Source: Strobilurus pachycystidiatus (taxonomy: Eukaryota; Basidiomycota; Agaricomycetes; Agaricales; Physalacriaceae). Taken from it: a DNA stretch of 64,000 nucleotides. Where the stretch lies: NCBI GenBank assembly GCA_019915135.1, contig JAHLMK010000021.1, positions 62,001 to 126,000 on the forward strand, in the 5' to 3' direction. This document shows, piece by piece, positions 43,552 to 56,063 of the stretch. Both the position numbers and the translations under genes were made by a program. The notes beneath the pieces were generated by a model. That model searched no databases. It was not told where the DNA came from and worked only from the letters and a program-made list of their open reading frames with translations. Within the stretch, counting starts at the first letter, position 1. The number at the start of each line of letters is the position of its first letter.

Positions 43552-46500
43552 GTCTTTGTGATAGTGTGGAAGAAGGAATGGGTGGACATCTGTCTATCAC
43601 TGACAAGGTCTTTATGTCGTAATGGGAAGGTGTGAACGGAGGAAGACAGGCCCAGCTACATAGCAGCTTCTCCCGGGTATCGTCCTATACAATCGGTGAG
43701 GCCACCATCATGATCAAGTGGAAAGACCATCACACACGACGGAAATCTCACGCGGGTCGACATTCAGTCGCGGATGTTGTATTACGGGTTTGTTCCCGGA
43801 TTCAAGTGGATGAGATACATATGTTGCCTTGTCGTCCGAACTTATAGCGCCGATGGGTGCAATCTGGAACAATTAGAAGACGAGGTGTGTTGATGCATCG
43901 ACATCAAACTGCCAATGAACACATGAGATTGCACAAGTCTAAGACATGCTCAGCGGCAAAAGGCCGGTTCTCGGCCTCTCATTTCCTACCCGATGCTGCT
44001 GCAAGTCTTGATCCAAGGCACACTGGGCAGGGTCTATCCAACAGCAGAAGAATCAAGAGTCTAGCAGGGAGAGTCGTCCCATCCCCATGTGTCGCGTCGC
44101 CAGACGTCGACAGTTTGTACGGCTTAGTCCAAAGCTTGTAGAGGCAATCTGCGTCCGGAGTGGTTAGATGGGGAGCAATTTGAATGCAGGCCAAAGATAC
44201 CTACTGAACTCGCCATGCTTATCAATTATCCACGACAACCACAAGATAAACGACGACGAGTGCTACCACTCAGTTCAGTGATTGCAGAAGAGATTTACGC
44301 CCGGGACCTGCGTCGTTAGAGTAGATCAAAAGCAAATTGATTGATACCTTCCGAGCTCGCGAGACCTTATCCAGGCTGCTCGGCGACAGCCACCAGATGA
44401 TCACAGACCCCAGTCGACGTCCGCTTGCTCAGTCCACCCACATATGCATCCAATTCGTCATCCGTTGCTCTTGCCTGTCGCATATATTGGCGGGACTGCA
44501 AAACGCCGTTGACCTCGGACCAAGCTTGGAAGGGAAGTCAAGATAACTCACGGTCAGGGAGTGCGTAAGGATCCGGTCACTCGTAGTGCGGCTGTAACGC
44601 CACAACAACTGCCCGTTTTTCCAATTTGATCGACCTGAGATAATATCTGTGAGAAATCTCTACTCGGACAACAATACGATTGTCTTCGAGAAGAACTTTC
44701 CTCGGTGAACCCGGACCAGTCTTGGGCGCAGGAGAATGTAAAAGTTCTCTCCAGATCCTAGCCCTGCTGTCGGTGGACAAGAAAAATGGTCAAGCCCTAC
44801 CATCGAGACTCACAAGAGATTCGAGACCCTTCAGCAGCAGAGTTGTTCTCTCAGCAGGTATTACGGCATTTGAACGACAAGTACATTCATTGCTCAGGCG
44901 TATCGAGGTCTTGCCGACATACGCAAGAGACCACAACGTCACAGTGCCAGCCAGTTTGCTCTCCGCCACAGACATCTTCAATCCGTGATTGAGATCGGAC
45001 TTTCGAGACAGTAATTCTTGCCGTCGAGCCCTATGAACCAAGCGCTACTAGGTGAGTTAAGGGTGATACACAAGCCAAGACGAAACCCCACCATCACCTC
45101 GACTAGAGCTCAGTAATCCTCGGTGTCCGCCGTGAGTCTGGGAATCGACGATAGGAAGTCCGTGCGGAAAGCTCAAAGTCGAAGCAGAAGCAGAAGCTTC
45201 GAGAGTGAAACTCTCAATGTACTTAGCGGAGAAACAAACGAAAGGGACTTTGGGTGCGGCGTAGAGGTCAGCTAAGGGGGACCACTTTATCAGGACGAGC
45301 CTAAGAGCATGATTTGGGACGATAGCTATACGGACACCCAACCACAATATGACCCTATCTGATTGATGTCCGCGCTGCTGGGCGTCCTCGTTCAGCAAGG
45401 CCTACAGAAAATTTGTTAGGCTTCGAGGCAGCGGAATACGGTTCCGACCTTACCTTCAAGCAAGAAAAACGTCATGGACATCGACACCAATTCTGGGCCG
45501 TGTCAAAGCGCGAACCAATGGAAGATGAACCATCGTTTGCATGGGAGAAGGTCTAGGCGCCGCCGCCGTCTAAGATGAGGGCGAGAAGTGCCGATTCGGT
45601 TTTAAGGGCACATCTCTGGAGCTAGACCTACGTGGGTTGCAGGCCGCCCCCTCATATGCTGCGGCGAATACACTGCACCATCTTCCATCGATGCAAGGGC
45701 AGTAAACTCTATGAGGTGGTGAGTCGGCGTGCGAATAGTGTCGAGCCTTCAGGTTCACAGTGACGGCGACCCAGGTGAGCTACGGAAATGATGTGGTATT
45801 TGGAAGAACAAGATTACATCGGGACGGTACAGGAATATTTTCGGGGGTAGCGCGACGTGCAGGCGTTGCGACGTCGTGAGGTGTTCCCCATCGTGCTATG
45901 TACTTCGTGATATCGTGGTATGAAAGTCTTGCCTCTTTGCATGGGAGGGGGGGGGGCGGCCAAACGGTCGAAAAAGACAACGAGCCCGCGAATCGCAAAA
46001 ACTGCGGCCAAGCTGAGAAAAATGATTGTGAGCACGATATCAAAGGGCAGGATGTGTTGAAGGATCAGAGACTTGAATGGTTCCCGAAGGAAGCCAACCC
46101 ATCGAGCACTAGGTGCCCGTCGCGATTTTGCAGATATTTTTCATCAAGTGGAATGAAAGAAAGTAGAAACTCACTCTTCCTCCAGCTGTACACCATACTA
46201 CGTCGCCAGATATTTACCTGGGCAAGAAGAACGCATGGAGGTCGGGGGAAACATGAAGGCAGGAGGCAAGGAGAAAAATGATCGGCTGCATTCGGGCCGA
46301 CGAGACAAGCCACCGCCACGTGGACGCGCCTGAACCAGGCCCGTGCAGCCGGCAGCGTGCTCTTCTTCGCCTACAAGCAACGTCTCGCGCAGGCTAGCCC
46401 AAGGGGACTCATCATCGCGTCTCCCGAGGTCGCATTCTGGTGCCGCTTGGCAGTGGCGCGCGACTCGCACAGGCGGCATCTGGATTGTCTTTCCGAGGTA

Positions 46501-46844
46501 ACTTGAAATATGGTTAGATGTTGACATCCAGCGTCTTTTCGGGTCAACTCCCAACGCCTAATATTGCCCTCGAAGAGACACTCGGCATGCACTGATCTCG
46601 CACCAGATGGTCTCTGTCGCAAACCGAGTGCGCAATCGAGCGAGCCATGCTCCCGATCGTGGCTCCTTTTAATAGCGGCCTCCTGCAATTACGCTGACTG
46701 TCGGCTGACAGTAAGTACGGCCTGTGTAACCGTGGATGACACGGCCTCATGTATTTATGCCCTGATACTTATAGATCCAATCGCCCTTACTAAGTACGTC
46801 GCGTTCTCGTCCATCTTGTCTTCCTTCTACCGACATCGCAAGTA
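43552..46844. other. Gene-poor stretch with degenerate open frames
   Basis: About 3.3 kb without a convincing gene. A minus-strand open frame at 44577-44780 ends in a tail (SPRKVLLEDNRIVVRVEIS) reminiscent of the hydrophilic tail of the neighbouring DUF6534-type protein, so a decayed second copy is possible. A minus-strand frame at 45057-45398 and a hydrophobic start at 45814-46035 (MLTIIFLSLAAVFAIRG) have no recognised family. A run of ten G lies near 45950. Nothing here is called as a gene. Confidence 0.35.
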
Positions 46845-48408
46845 ATGAGCAGCAAAATCTACTTCCCCTCCTCACCTACAACTCTCCGATGCACCCATAA
46901 CGATTCAGACGCGAGTGACAACGACATGCGAACCACACTGGAAAAGCACTGTCCGACACTCTTTGAAAAGTTTCGAACTCCTTGGTGGTTGAAAAAGTAA
47001 GCTTTGCCCACTCGCTTTTGATTTGACGTAACAAACGACCCCAGTGGCGACATGCAGACGATCTACTGCGTCAAAGGCAACTTCAGACACGAAGACAGGA
47101 TCGTGTACAATCGGTGCGGGCGTGCGCTATCTTCGGCCTCCTATACTATGACACTCATCTATAAATAGCCTCCACGTTGGTTTACTCGATGGTGGAACAT
47201 TGTGAGCTTGCATCCCTGTGGCGAAAGCGTTCTTGACGCGTCTTTGGTAGAGGACTTGACTTTACACCGCTGGATCACGACGATCGACTACCAGCAGATA
47301 CACCTATCGTCGTAGTCTTGCCTGGCTTGACAGGCGGCTCCCATGAACCATATGTCAGGTCAATTATGGCCACTGCCTGCGCTCCAGTTGATCAGGGAGG
47401 TCTCGGATACCGTGGAGTCGTCATACATTGTCGAGGATGTGAGTTGCTCCCCGACGAGGTCAATCTAACCTCACACTCATGCTTATCTAGGTGCTGGAGT
47501 TCCGATAACGTCCCAGCGATGGTATAGTGGCGGAAATACGGAGGACTTTCGCCAGGCATTGATGCTTCTAACGCACCGATATCCGAATGCGCGATTGCTG
47601 GGAGTTGGATTCTCTGTCGGCTCAAACATCCTGATTCGATATCTGGCTGAAGAAGGCGATCAGAGTCGAATATCTTCTGCCTGCGCACTGGCTTGCGTAC
47701 GTACCCGTCATTCTCAACCTGTACTGTCCGCCTAACCCGTCCTTGCAGCCATGGGACCTCATCGAGAACGAAAAAGCGTTGACAAATACGTTCTTAGGCC
47801 GCTACGCATACTCAAGAGCGATGGGAAACAATCTCATGCGTCTCTTGCGACACAACGCCGATGCACTCTGTGCAGGTTCCGACCACTTCGTCACGAACTG
47901 TGTCAAGAACACCCTCGCGCTTAAACAGCCTACCCTCCAAGATTTTGACAGGACCATCAACAGCAAAGCCGGTGGTGGCGCGCCCTTCCCGTTCGACAAA
48001 GTCGAAGACTACTACACCTGGGCGTCAAGCCATACGGCCCTTCCCGCTGTTAAGACACCGCTGGTGATCATAAACGCGAAGGACGACCCCATCGTGCATC
48101 AGCTGCCGACGACGGGGGATAACCCGTATGTGGTGATGGTGGTGACGAAGAATGGGGGGCATTTGGGGTGGTTTGAGAAGCGGCCGGGATGGATGAAGGC
48201 GAGGAGGTGGATTGGGAAGCCGGTGACTGAGTTCTTGAAGATGAGTGGGGAGGTTGTGGTTTTTGAGAGCAGAGGAACGGAGGTGTACGTTGATGAGGCC
48301 GATGGATTCATCAAATTGAAGGGGAGGGATGATATTGGGTGTAAGGTTGTACCGGGCGGTGGGATTGTGGATGGTGTGGCGCAGGATGATCTTTTCCAGG
48401 GATTGTAG
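46845..48408 (+). CDS. Alpha/beta hydrolase, EMB8/Eht1-like (YheT family)
   Basis: This is a gene of about six exons. It begins MSSKIYFPSSPTTLRC; the exon junctions give GDMQTIYC, HVGLLDGGTLGLDF, VVLPGLTGGSHEPYV, VVIHCRGCAGVPITSQRWYSGG, and the nucleophile region LLGVGFSVGSNILIRYL (Ser in GFSVG). The acid is in VIINAKDDPIVH and the catalytic His in KNGGHLGWFE. This is the signature set of the EMB8/YheT family, whose yeast members Eht1/Eeb1 act as medium-chain ethyl-ester synthases/esterases. Length and motif order fit the family. There is no signal peptide. A Gly/Val-rich C-terminal extension follows the fold. The junction near 47271 uses an acceptor giving GTLGLDF. Confidence 0.82.
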
Positions 48409-49267
48409 GACAGGATGTTGTGGTATTATATCTGCTTTGTTGTTACTCTTACATTTATCTCTATTTATCTGTTGTCAAACCGGAATCACGGCCCGATCGT
48501 TGCTTGACAGAGTACCACCACTGTCGCGTCGCCATTCGCCCGTTTTGACGCGCAGATTCCTCTATAATTAGAGGCATCGCATCACACAAGCTCTTCCCAA
48601 TTTACTCTCCTTGTTGGACCACGCTGCCTTGGTGATTACAGCATCTGCGCAGTCCAGATCACTGATGTTCATTTTGATATTTCTTCTAGACTAAGAGAGC
48701 GCTCATGCGGAAGCTCTCCTCTTCAGAGTCATGGGGCATATGTACAGGAAAGCTGGCAATAGCCAGCCAGAAGGCTCTACGGCTGAAGCACCCACACTGT
48801 GGCACCGCGAAGTCCACCTTTTGGCTGTGCTCAGTGCCAATGCTGTCCGAATCGCGTCGCGCGCGAACAGTGACAGTGATGCTCTCACGATCTACGGGCG
48901 CTGGGCGCTATTCCGAAACACTATACGCGACGCATCGAATACCAGGTCCACAGCGTCGTTAAAAGCCAAGTCTTGCGATAACACCGGGCCACACGTGAAG
49001 GTTCTTCGTCTGCAAGAAAATTCGTAAGTATCCAGCTGTATATCGCGACCAAGAGTCCGAACCCTTTTGGTCGAAATAGATTGGACTTCCGTAGGTCCGT
49101 GATCGTTCTATTCGAAGCTATAATGAGACTCACTCCATTCAATTGCTCTTCCGTCAGCAAGGGGTGTTTCTCATTGTCATCACGACAGTACACTGGTGAC
49201 TATATGGATCAAGTAGCTTCCGTCCCCAGCTCGCTCCCTGACCTTCGTCTATTCCAACCGACTTTCA
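48409..49267. other. Intergenic stretch
   Basis: No gene supported; open frames at 48703-49193 on both strands lack domains. It includes the promoter of the CorA gene. Confidence 0.4.
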
Positions 49268-51639
49268 ATGCTTCGACAAGACAGCTACTCTGATTCGGAC
49301 GGTGGCCGCTCACTGAACCCGGACAGTGACGACGAGGAAGCTCTGGGTGCAGCTCCTCCCATCGCCTCAACTTACCCAACGCGGAATGCCATCGCGTCGG
49401 AACCGTTGTCACCACAGGGCCAGGCGACTGGAAATAAGCTAGCAATCTCGGATATGCTCTCGGCGCCCTTGCGCGAACCAGATACGAAGGGCTCGGCGCC
49501 TAACGCCAGGTTCAAAGGCGTCGTGCGCAAAGTCATGCACATGAGGAGAGGTACACATCTTATGGCGCGTCGCGGAGCTGGTGCAGAGCCAGGCATTGAC
49601 CCTCGTCGTGCCTCTGCTGACCTGCTATTCGGGAACATCAGGCAGAACTGTGTCATCGAACTCTTCGACTACTCGGTGCGTTCACATAGCCTTGATGTTT
49701 TCACCCTCTCATATCCAAATGTATAGGTTCTGAGAAGTCGACATAAACGCATGTCAAACAACGAGTTCGTCAACCTCATGTACGACCGAACCGCCAGCAA
49801 GCCAGAGCCTTGGGTCAAGGTTAGGTGGATCAACATCTGCGGAATAAGCTGGGACGTGATCAAGGCTGTATCTCTGAAATACGGTAAGTCGGGGTCTTTT
49901 CTTCTTCCATCTTCAGGGTTTACGGCTCACATCTGAATCTAGACATACACCCAATTGCCTTAGAAGATGTCTTCAACACTCGTAGCCAGACGCGCTCCAA
50001 GGCCGACTACTACTCAAGACATCTGTTTCTTCGCGTCACGGTTCATGAGCTTGGGGATCCAGACGAAGTCATCAGTAACACTGCATCCCAGACTGCCTCC
50101 GCATTTACCAGTAATCCCAGGTCAACATCGCCCACGCCGTTTACCGAAGACGACCAGCAAGGTATCGAGGCGAAGGTCAAATCAGCGGAAAGCAGCGGCG
50201 CCACCCTGCCACGCCCAAAACCCTCTCTTCCTCGTCGTCGTCGACCTGTGGAAAAAGGCCGTCCCGTCTCCGATAGCAACGAAGCTGCCATGAATCGACG
50301 CGTACAAGAGGACAATATCACAATCTCCGTCTTGAAAAGGAACAACGACGGCGTCAATGTGAAGACATACCCGATGTTCATCTTCCTGTTCCGCGACGGT
50401 ACCGTCATCTCATTGAGCCCCAAGCCGGATTGTGATTTGACAAAGCCCATATCCCATCGACTCCAACATAGTGACACGAGTCTGCGAGCGTCGGCGGATG
50501 CATCCCTGTTGGTGTACGGGTTGTTGGATCTGAGTGAGTTGTTCTGACGCGCAGTTTGTGTCGCAGTTCTGATGCCTTTCATTATAGTCGTCGACAAGGC
50601 TATGGAAGTCATTGATCAGTATCAGTCTGTGCCCGTTCATAATTGAAGGGACATCTTGCTGATGCTTGGCGTTCATAGGTCGAAAATACAGAAGCTCGAG
50701 CGTATGGTTTTGACGAAACCGCAGATGAAGATTGTCAGAGCTTGTAAGACCCTCAGTGACCTCAATTTCCATCCACTCACCCATCGAGATAGTACATGTC
50801 CTGAACGGCGATATCATCATGCACAAGCGTACTATGGACCCTGTCAAGACGCTCGTCTATGGACTTCGGCGTTATGATCTCGATCGAACTGCTGCAATGA
50901 TTACCGCGGAAGAGCCTGATGAAAAAGTCGTGGGGTACATGTCGCACAAGTCGAAGATATATCTCGTGAGTAGATACCTGCTTTCATTACACGCCAGGAG
51001 CTGATCATGGTGTCGGTAGGCGGACGTGTATGACCACGTCCAGTATGTCCTGAGTAGTCTTGACATGTTCGCTGATATCAGCCAGAACTTGACGGACTAC
51101 ATGTTCAATGTAAGTTCCCATCTTCATGATTGATTTCTGATAACTTACCTGGCACTGTAGATGGCCTCGACAGAAATGAACGAAGACATGTAAGTTACGC
51201 GCAAGGGTCTAGAATCGAATTGCGAGCTGATTCGCGCTAACAGGCGTCGACTCACAATATCGACAGTCATTTTCCTCCCGCTTAGTTTTCTCACGGGCTA
51301 CTTCGTGCGCTTGACACCTTTTCCGTCTTTTTCCTCCAGCTCAGTCCACATAGGGCATGAATTTCAAAAAGGGCTTTTGGGCTGTTGATTCGCATTCGGA
51401 TGTATTGTAAGTGGTTCAATCGCGCCTCAGTGTTACTGAATGTTGAGTTACGTGCACAGTTTCTGGGAGATTGCGCTACCAATCATGGTGTTTGTCACGC
51501 CCTTCTTCCTCTTGGCAGAGATTCGCGCCGTGCTTCACTACTTTCACAAGAAGAAATTGCTGAGGTACGTCAATGGGGCACATCATCTTTCTATTAGCTT
51601 TGACTGGCGTGTAGACAGATCAAACAGCTTCAGGTTTGA
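49268..51639 (+). CDS. CorA-family divalent metal transporter
   Basis: This is a gene of about ten exons. A disordered, acidic N-terminus (SDSDGGRSLNPDSDDEE) is followed by a basic stretch. The soluble domain includes VKVRWINICGISWDVI and LKYDIHPIALEDVFN, then long helices (LTKPQMKIVRA, TLVYGLRRYDLDR). The pore end has the first membrane helix STVIFLPLSFLTGYF directly followed by GMNF, the invariant GMN motif of CorA channels, and the second helix IALPIMVFVTPFFLLAEI, with a short basic tail. The GMN signature is split by an intron. CorA/Alr/Mnr-type proteins are pentameric Mg2+ (or Zn2+/Co2+) channels of the plasma or vacuolar membrane. The ion cannot be decided from sequence. Confidence 0.87.
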
Positions 51640-52126
51640 AGGCTGTAGACTCGCGCGATTATCCACCGCGTAGAAATCTAGCGTCGTAGGCTACATATCG
51701 TCCTCCAAAGCACAGAATATCAACGGTTATATCGACATTGAATCTTATGGGTTGACTGGGAAACATGTTAAATTTGTTTGAAATGTTGATCATGCATGGG
51801 ATAAGGTCTAGCGCTTACATCTGATACCACTCACCATAACAGTCTGAGTCGGGTAAGAAGAGCGCCTATACTGTATTATCGATTGCAACCGAGAAGGCCA
51901 GTGGCTGGTGTTTGAGCGCGTATACGCCGGCCCTAAAGTGAACGTGGCCACTTTCGAACTTGAAAGGTACCTTCCTGTTCCCTTCTTCACCGTCGCGCCA
52001 TTCAGTAGAATTGCATTCATTTGCTGTACGTCTGTAGCACCCCACCTTCTCTTAATTGTCTCTCATTCTTGTATCAGCCCGCCCGCGACGTCTACATCTA
52101 GCACCACATCGCCAACTGAACAAACT
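51640..52126. other. Upstream region of the first tandem F-box gene
   Basis: The part from about 51910 to 52126 is similar to 53645-53892 before the second copy (GCCGGCCCTAAAG, TTCCCTTCTTCAC.GTCGCGCCAT), so the duplication included the promoter. The frame is open back to 51908, but no ATG is shared between copies there. Confidence 0.5.
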
Positions 52127-53428
52127 ATGGATCTGCGGTCTCACAAATCCTCTCCCATCTGCCTTCTGCCGACCGAGCTCCTGACCGAAATATTCATCTT
52201 CGTGGCTGCATCGACCGGTTATGACGCGCTCCACGGCACGCACCGCGCGCTTCTCAGTGTATGCGCCAAGTGGCGATCTGTCGCGCTCTCGAGTGGGAAG
52301 CTCTGGTCTGGCTTTTATTTAGACTATGATGCGACCGATGAACACCCCTCTCAATCGAACCTTGAGAACATCCACCTCGCACTCGAGCGCTCCGGCACCC
52401 ATCCACTAAACATCGATATCAACATTACCTGGGATTACAATGACGAGACCAACACGGAAGGGATTCTTCGGAGCATGATAGCGTTACTGCTTGCGCAAGG
52501 CAGCCGATGGAGGACCGCTCGGCTGAAGATGCGGGACCAGAGACCCATCACGTCGCTCTTCCAGGGCCCGGCGACTCTCCTCGAGGAACTGACTTTGGAA
52601 TTATCGTCGCACATGCATGCTGAGGGTGTACAGTCTTTCCGGGACGCGCCTGTCCTCCATACGCTTGCTCTTAACACGCGCGGACATCAAATTGATGTTC
52701 CCTATGCCCAGATCAAGGATTTGGCGATACTCGATTATTGTTGGCAACGTGAGGCGATACCGGAATACCTCGACGTGCTCAAGCGTTGCGTGAACCTGAA
52801 GCATCTAACTGTCGAGGACCCGGAGAACTTTGACGAGCAGGACGCGCCCGATGAAGATATCGTCATTTCCAGTCTGAAGTCGTTAGACACGGACTTCGGA
52901 TATCTGCATGATCATCTGGTGCTACCGAATTTGGAGAAAGTGGAACTGGCGCGTTGGTCTAGGCCCGGGCCTGTAGTTGGGCTCCTTGAGCGCTCACAGT
53001 GTTTTGGGAATCTCAAGGTGCTGACGGGCAGCAGGTTCTCGTACATGTGGAAACCCTGGAGGCCACCAAATCTTGAGGTCATCACGATCCAACAGTTGTT
53101 GAGCAAGAATGCCGGGTACAATCACGACGTTGTCAATATCATCTTCTCCCCCCATGAGATGACTTTCCTTCCTCGTCTGTTCACGGCCAAGCTCAACATC
53201 CGCAGTGACCAACAAGAGGACTGGCTCCCCTATTTTGGCGGTCTAGAGTCGTTAATGAAGATCCTGAATGCGAGAGAGAATTCGGTGATGTTCCACATCA
53301 TTGTTCAGACATCTGCTCTACGTACAGAGGAGGCCATTTGCTTGGAAGTCAATACTGAAAACTGGCGGTACGGAGAAGAGGCGTTGAATTATCTGCTGAA
53401 GGTGGGAGGAGGTCAAAAAAGGTGGTAA
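52127..53428 (+). CDS. F-box-like protein, tandem copy 1
   Basis: Intronless, 433 residues. The N-terminal F-box-like motif is SSPICLLPTELLTEIFIFVA, followed by SVCAKWRSVALSSGKLW. The rest is LRR-like (LHTLALNTRGHQIDVPYAQIK, LVLPNLEKVELARW, PPNLEVITIQQLL). It is highly similar to the next gene over the whole length. Compared with copy 2 it lacks the block of about 35 residues containing RGALLEPEETEWLEQLL before the C-terminal CLEV strand. The start is placed at MDLRS, the first ATG shared with copy 2. Confidence 0.78.
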   Translation: MDLRSHKSSPICLLPTELLTEIFIFVAASTGYDALHGTHRALLSVCAKWRSVALSSGKLWSGFYLDYDATDEHPSQSNLENIHLALERSGTHPLNIDINITWDYNDETNTEGILRSMIALLLAQGSRWRTARLKMRDQRPITSLFQGPATLLEELTLELSSHMHAEGVQSFRDAPVLHTLALNTRGHQIDVPYAQIKDLAILDYCWQREAIPEYLDVLKRCVNLKHLTVEDPENFDEQDAPDEDIVISSLKSLDTDFGYLHDHLVLPNLEKVELARWSRPGPVVGLLERSQCFGNLKVLTGSRFSYMWKPWRPPNLEVITIQQLLSKNAGYNHDVVNIIFSPHEMTFLPRLFTAKLNIRSDQQEDWLPYFGGLESLMKILNARENSVMFHIIVQTSALRTEEAICLEVNTENWRYGEEALNYLLKVGGGQKRW

Positions 53429-53847
53429 CGTGATGGTGTTGGGCTGGCGGAGTATTTCTATCGCTTACTTTGCACAAACGCGCTTTGGTCGAGTAATCTT
53501 TGTGCTACATCTGTCTTCTCGCGACCTACTTATATCTTACTTATGTCTATACATATGTCATAAGCGCAGTATGTGTATGCTCGATTGATCCCGACTCCCC
53601 CTGACACAGACTGGCACCAGGGCTAACAAAGGGCTAATGACTGTTGTTCAGAACGCGTACATGCCGGCCCTAAAGAACTTGGTTTCGGAAGGTTGCACCC
53701 TGGTTGCACCTCTGTTCCCTTCTTCACTGTCGCGCCATCCAAGTGTTACCTTTCTTTGTGTTGTAGATTGCATTCATTCGCTGTACGTCTCCAGCACCCA
53801 CTCTTTCGTGAATCATCTCTCATTTTCGTAATACCAGCCCGCACGCT
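53429..53847. other. Spacer between tandem F-box copies
   Basis: This contains the duplicated promoter segment (from about 53645). No gene is seen. Confidence 0.5.
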
Positions 53848-55257
53848 ATGTCTACATCTAGCCCCACGTCGCCAACGTTGACTGAACGGGCCATGGATCT
53901 GCAGTCTCCAACTCACAAGTCCTCCCCCATCTGCTTCCTGCCAACCGAGCTCCTGAACGAGATATTTATCCTCGTTGCTGCCTCGACGGGTTATGACGCA
54001 CTCCACGGATCGCACCGCGCCCTTCTCAGTGTATGCGCCAAGTGGCGATCCGTCGCGCTCTCGAGTGGGAAGCTCTGGTCTGGCTTTTATTTACATTTTG
54101 ATTGGAGCCATGAAGTCCCCTCTCAATCGAGCCTTGAAACCCTCCAGCTCGCACTCGAGCGCTCCGGCACCCATCCACTAGACATCGATATCAGCACTGC
54201 TTCTGACTTCTCCGAGGAGATCATCACAGAATGGACCCTTCAGAGCATGTTTGCGTTACTGTTTGCGCAAGGAAGTCGATGGAGGACCGCTTCCCTCATA
54301 CTACCAGACCAGGGACCCATCCGGTCGCTCTTCCGGGGCCCGCCGACTCTCCTAGAGAAACTGACTTTGAACTTTTCGGCGTACATGGATGCTGACGGCA
54401 TACATTCTTTCCGGGACGCGCCTGTCCTTCATACGCTTGCTCTCAACGCGCACGGTGTTCCCGTCGATGTCCCCTATGCTCAGATCAGGGATTTGGCGAT
54501 ACTCGCTCTTGGTTGGGAACGTGCGGAGGTACGGGAATACCTCGACGTGATTAAGCGTTGCGTGAATCTGGAGCGCCTATCCGTTGATGACCCAGAGGAG
54601 TTTGACAAGGAAGACGCGCCTGATGAAACTATCGTCATTCCCAGCTTGAAGTCGTTAAAGACGGACTTCGAATATCTGCATGATCATCTGGTGCTACCAA
54701 ACTTGAAGGAGGTGGAACTGTGGGGATACCACTATACATCCCGATCTGTGATTGGGCTCTTGGAACGTTCGGAGTGTTTTGAGAGTCTCAGGGTGCTGAA
54801 GTGGAACCTCACCTCACACATACTGCTTTCTGCGCTCAAGAGGATGCCGAATCTTGAGGTCATCATGCTTCAAGAGATGTCGAGAGAGCACAATCACATT
54901 GTCGATATCATTCTATCCCTTCATGATATCGCTTTCCTTCCTCGTCTGGTGGCGTTCGAAGTCATCGTTTACAATGCCCCACGGAAGGATGTGTTCCCGT
55001 ATTTTGGTGGTAGAGGGTCGTTAAGGAAGATTCTGGAGGCAAGGGTGAAGTTGGAAATGTTCCACATCATTGTCCATACAGAGGAGGTCCCACGGTCTAA
55101 CGAAGGTATACGAGGAGCGCTTCTAGAGCCAGAGGAGACAGAGTGGTTGGAGCAGCTTCTATTGATGGGGAGAAGAATTTGCTTGGAAGTCAGTACTGGA
55201 AGCGCGCGGTACGGACAAGATGCAGTTAGGTATCTGTTGAGACTGGGGAGGAGGTGA
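53848..55257 (+). CDS. F-box-like protein, tandem copy 2
   Basis: Intronless, 469 residues from the ATG at 53848, or 454 from the conserved MDLQSP at 53893; copy 1 has ACG at the position of the first ATG. The F-box-like motif SSPICFLPTELLNEIFILVA and SVCAKWRSVALSSGKLW are nearly identical to copy 1, whereas the central LRR-like part is more diverged (LHTLALNAHGVPVDVPYAQIR, LVLPNLKEVELWGY). An extra C-terminal block with PEETEWLEQLLLMGRR is present. Such tandem F-box duplications are common in Agaricomycetes; substrate unknown. Confidence 0.78.
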   Translation: MSTSSPTSPTLTERAMDLQSPTHKSSPICFLPTELLNEIFILVAASTGYDALHGSHRALLSVCAKWRSVALSSGKLWSGFYLHFDWSHEVPSQSSLETLQLALERSGTHPLDIDISTASDFSEEIITEWTLQSMFALLFAQGSRWRTASLILPDQGPIRSLFRGPPTLLEKLTLNFSAYMDADGIHSFRDAPVLHTLALNAHGVPVDVPYAQIRDLAILALGWERAEVREYLDVIKRCVNLERLSVDDPEEFDKEDAPDETIVIPSLKSLKTDFEYLHDHLVLPNLKEVELWGYHYTSRSVIGLLERSECFESLRVLKWNLTSHILLSALKRMPNLEVIMLQEMSREHNHIVDIILSLHDIAFLPRLVAFEVIVYNAPRKDVFPYFGGRGSLRKILEARVKLEMFHIIVHTEEVPRSNEGIRGALLEPEETEWLEQLLLMGRRICLEVSTGSARYGQDAVRYLLRLGRR

Positions 55258-56063
55258 ATAAGATGGCGGTATGAGGGTGTCGGGCTGGGAGGGGGGCTAC
55301 CGCTTACTTCGCACAAATTTCGCTTCGGTCGAGTGATCTGTTTGCTACCTATTCATTTGTCTGTCTTCTCGCGACCTATCTTAGTCTTTTATCACAAGTG
55401 CAGGACCTGCAACGCCACAGAAAGCGGCCCGGGCGTGGCCCTTGATCAACAACCAACAACACCATGCTCTGCCACGCTTCCCAACTCCCAACACGGTCTA
55501 GCATGAACTCTGCTGGCCCTGCTGCAAATCTCTCCAATTGTGTCCGAATTGTGGAAATTACAGACTCAAACGCTGACGATGGCCGCGCAGGTGCGCCCAG
55601 TTTTAATTCTGTCACGACAAGAGCAGATCCCACAATTGCAGGAGATGCTCATAGCCTAGTTCCCGCCCGTCGCCATCGTTCTCGGCGTTTCTTTCCACGA
55701 CCCGCTGGTCAAAGCAATCAGAAACCTCATCGAAGTGGTTGGCTGTCTTCTTCCAGCGCGTTCCCACCCTTCCGAAAGCATTGAGACCATCCAGCCTAGC
55801 CGTCGTTACTGGCTACACCCGGGATCTACGACATGTATCCTCGCTGATTATTGCTCACCCTGCTACTGGTCCTCTTTAGACACGTCGAACAATAAGAACA
55901 TTGCGTCACTCACTCACTCGCTGTCAATTACCATCACCATGGTCTCCGACTCGAGGACGATGGATATATAAGAAGGCTTTCTCCCGTCCAAAAACTCACT
56001 ATTGAACTGCCAGTGGCCCGGCGCTCCTCCCTCTATCCTCTCTGTTACTTGCATCTCCACACT
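55258..56063. other. Intergenic stretch
   Basis: Overlapping open frames on both strands (55464-55784 + and 55376-55633 -) shadow each other and have no domain. The right end carries a TATA box for the next gene. Confidence 0.4.
55965..55972 (+). promoter_or_regulatory. TATA box of the VDWND-repeat gene
   Basis: TATATAAG about 95 bases upstream of the ATG at 56064, similar in spacing to the TATA-like elements of the B genes. Confidence 0.5.

Noticed and set aside
45940..45960. Run of ten G as a functional G-quadruplex
   Set aside because: A single homopolymer run in a gene-poor stretch; no repeated G-tract pattern and possible sequencing uncertainty.
51908..52126. Open extension upstream of F-box tandem copy 1
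   Set aside because: The homologous region of copy 2 is not open with a matching ATG; it is duplicated promoter sequence.
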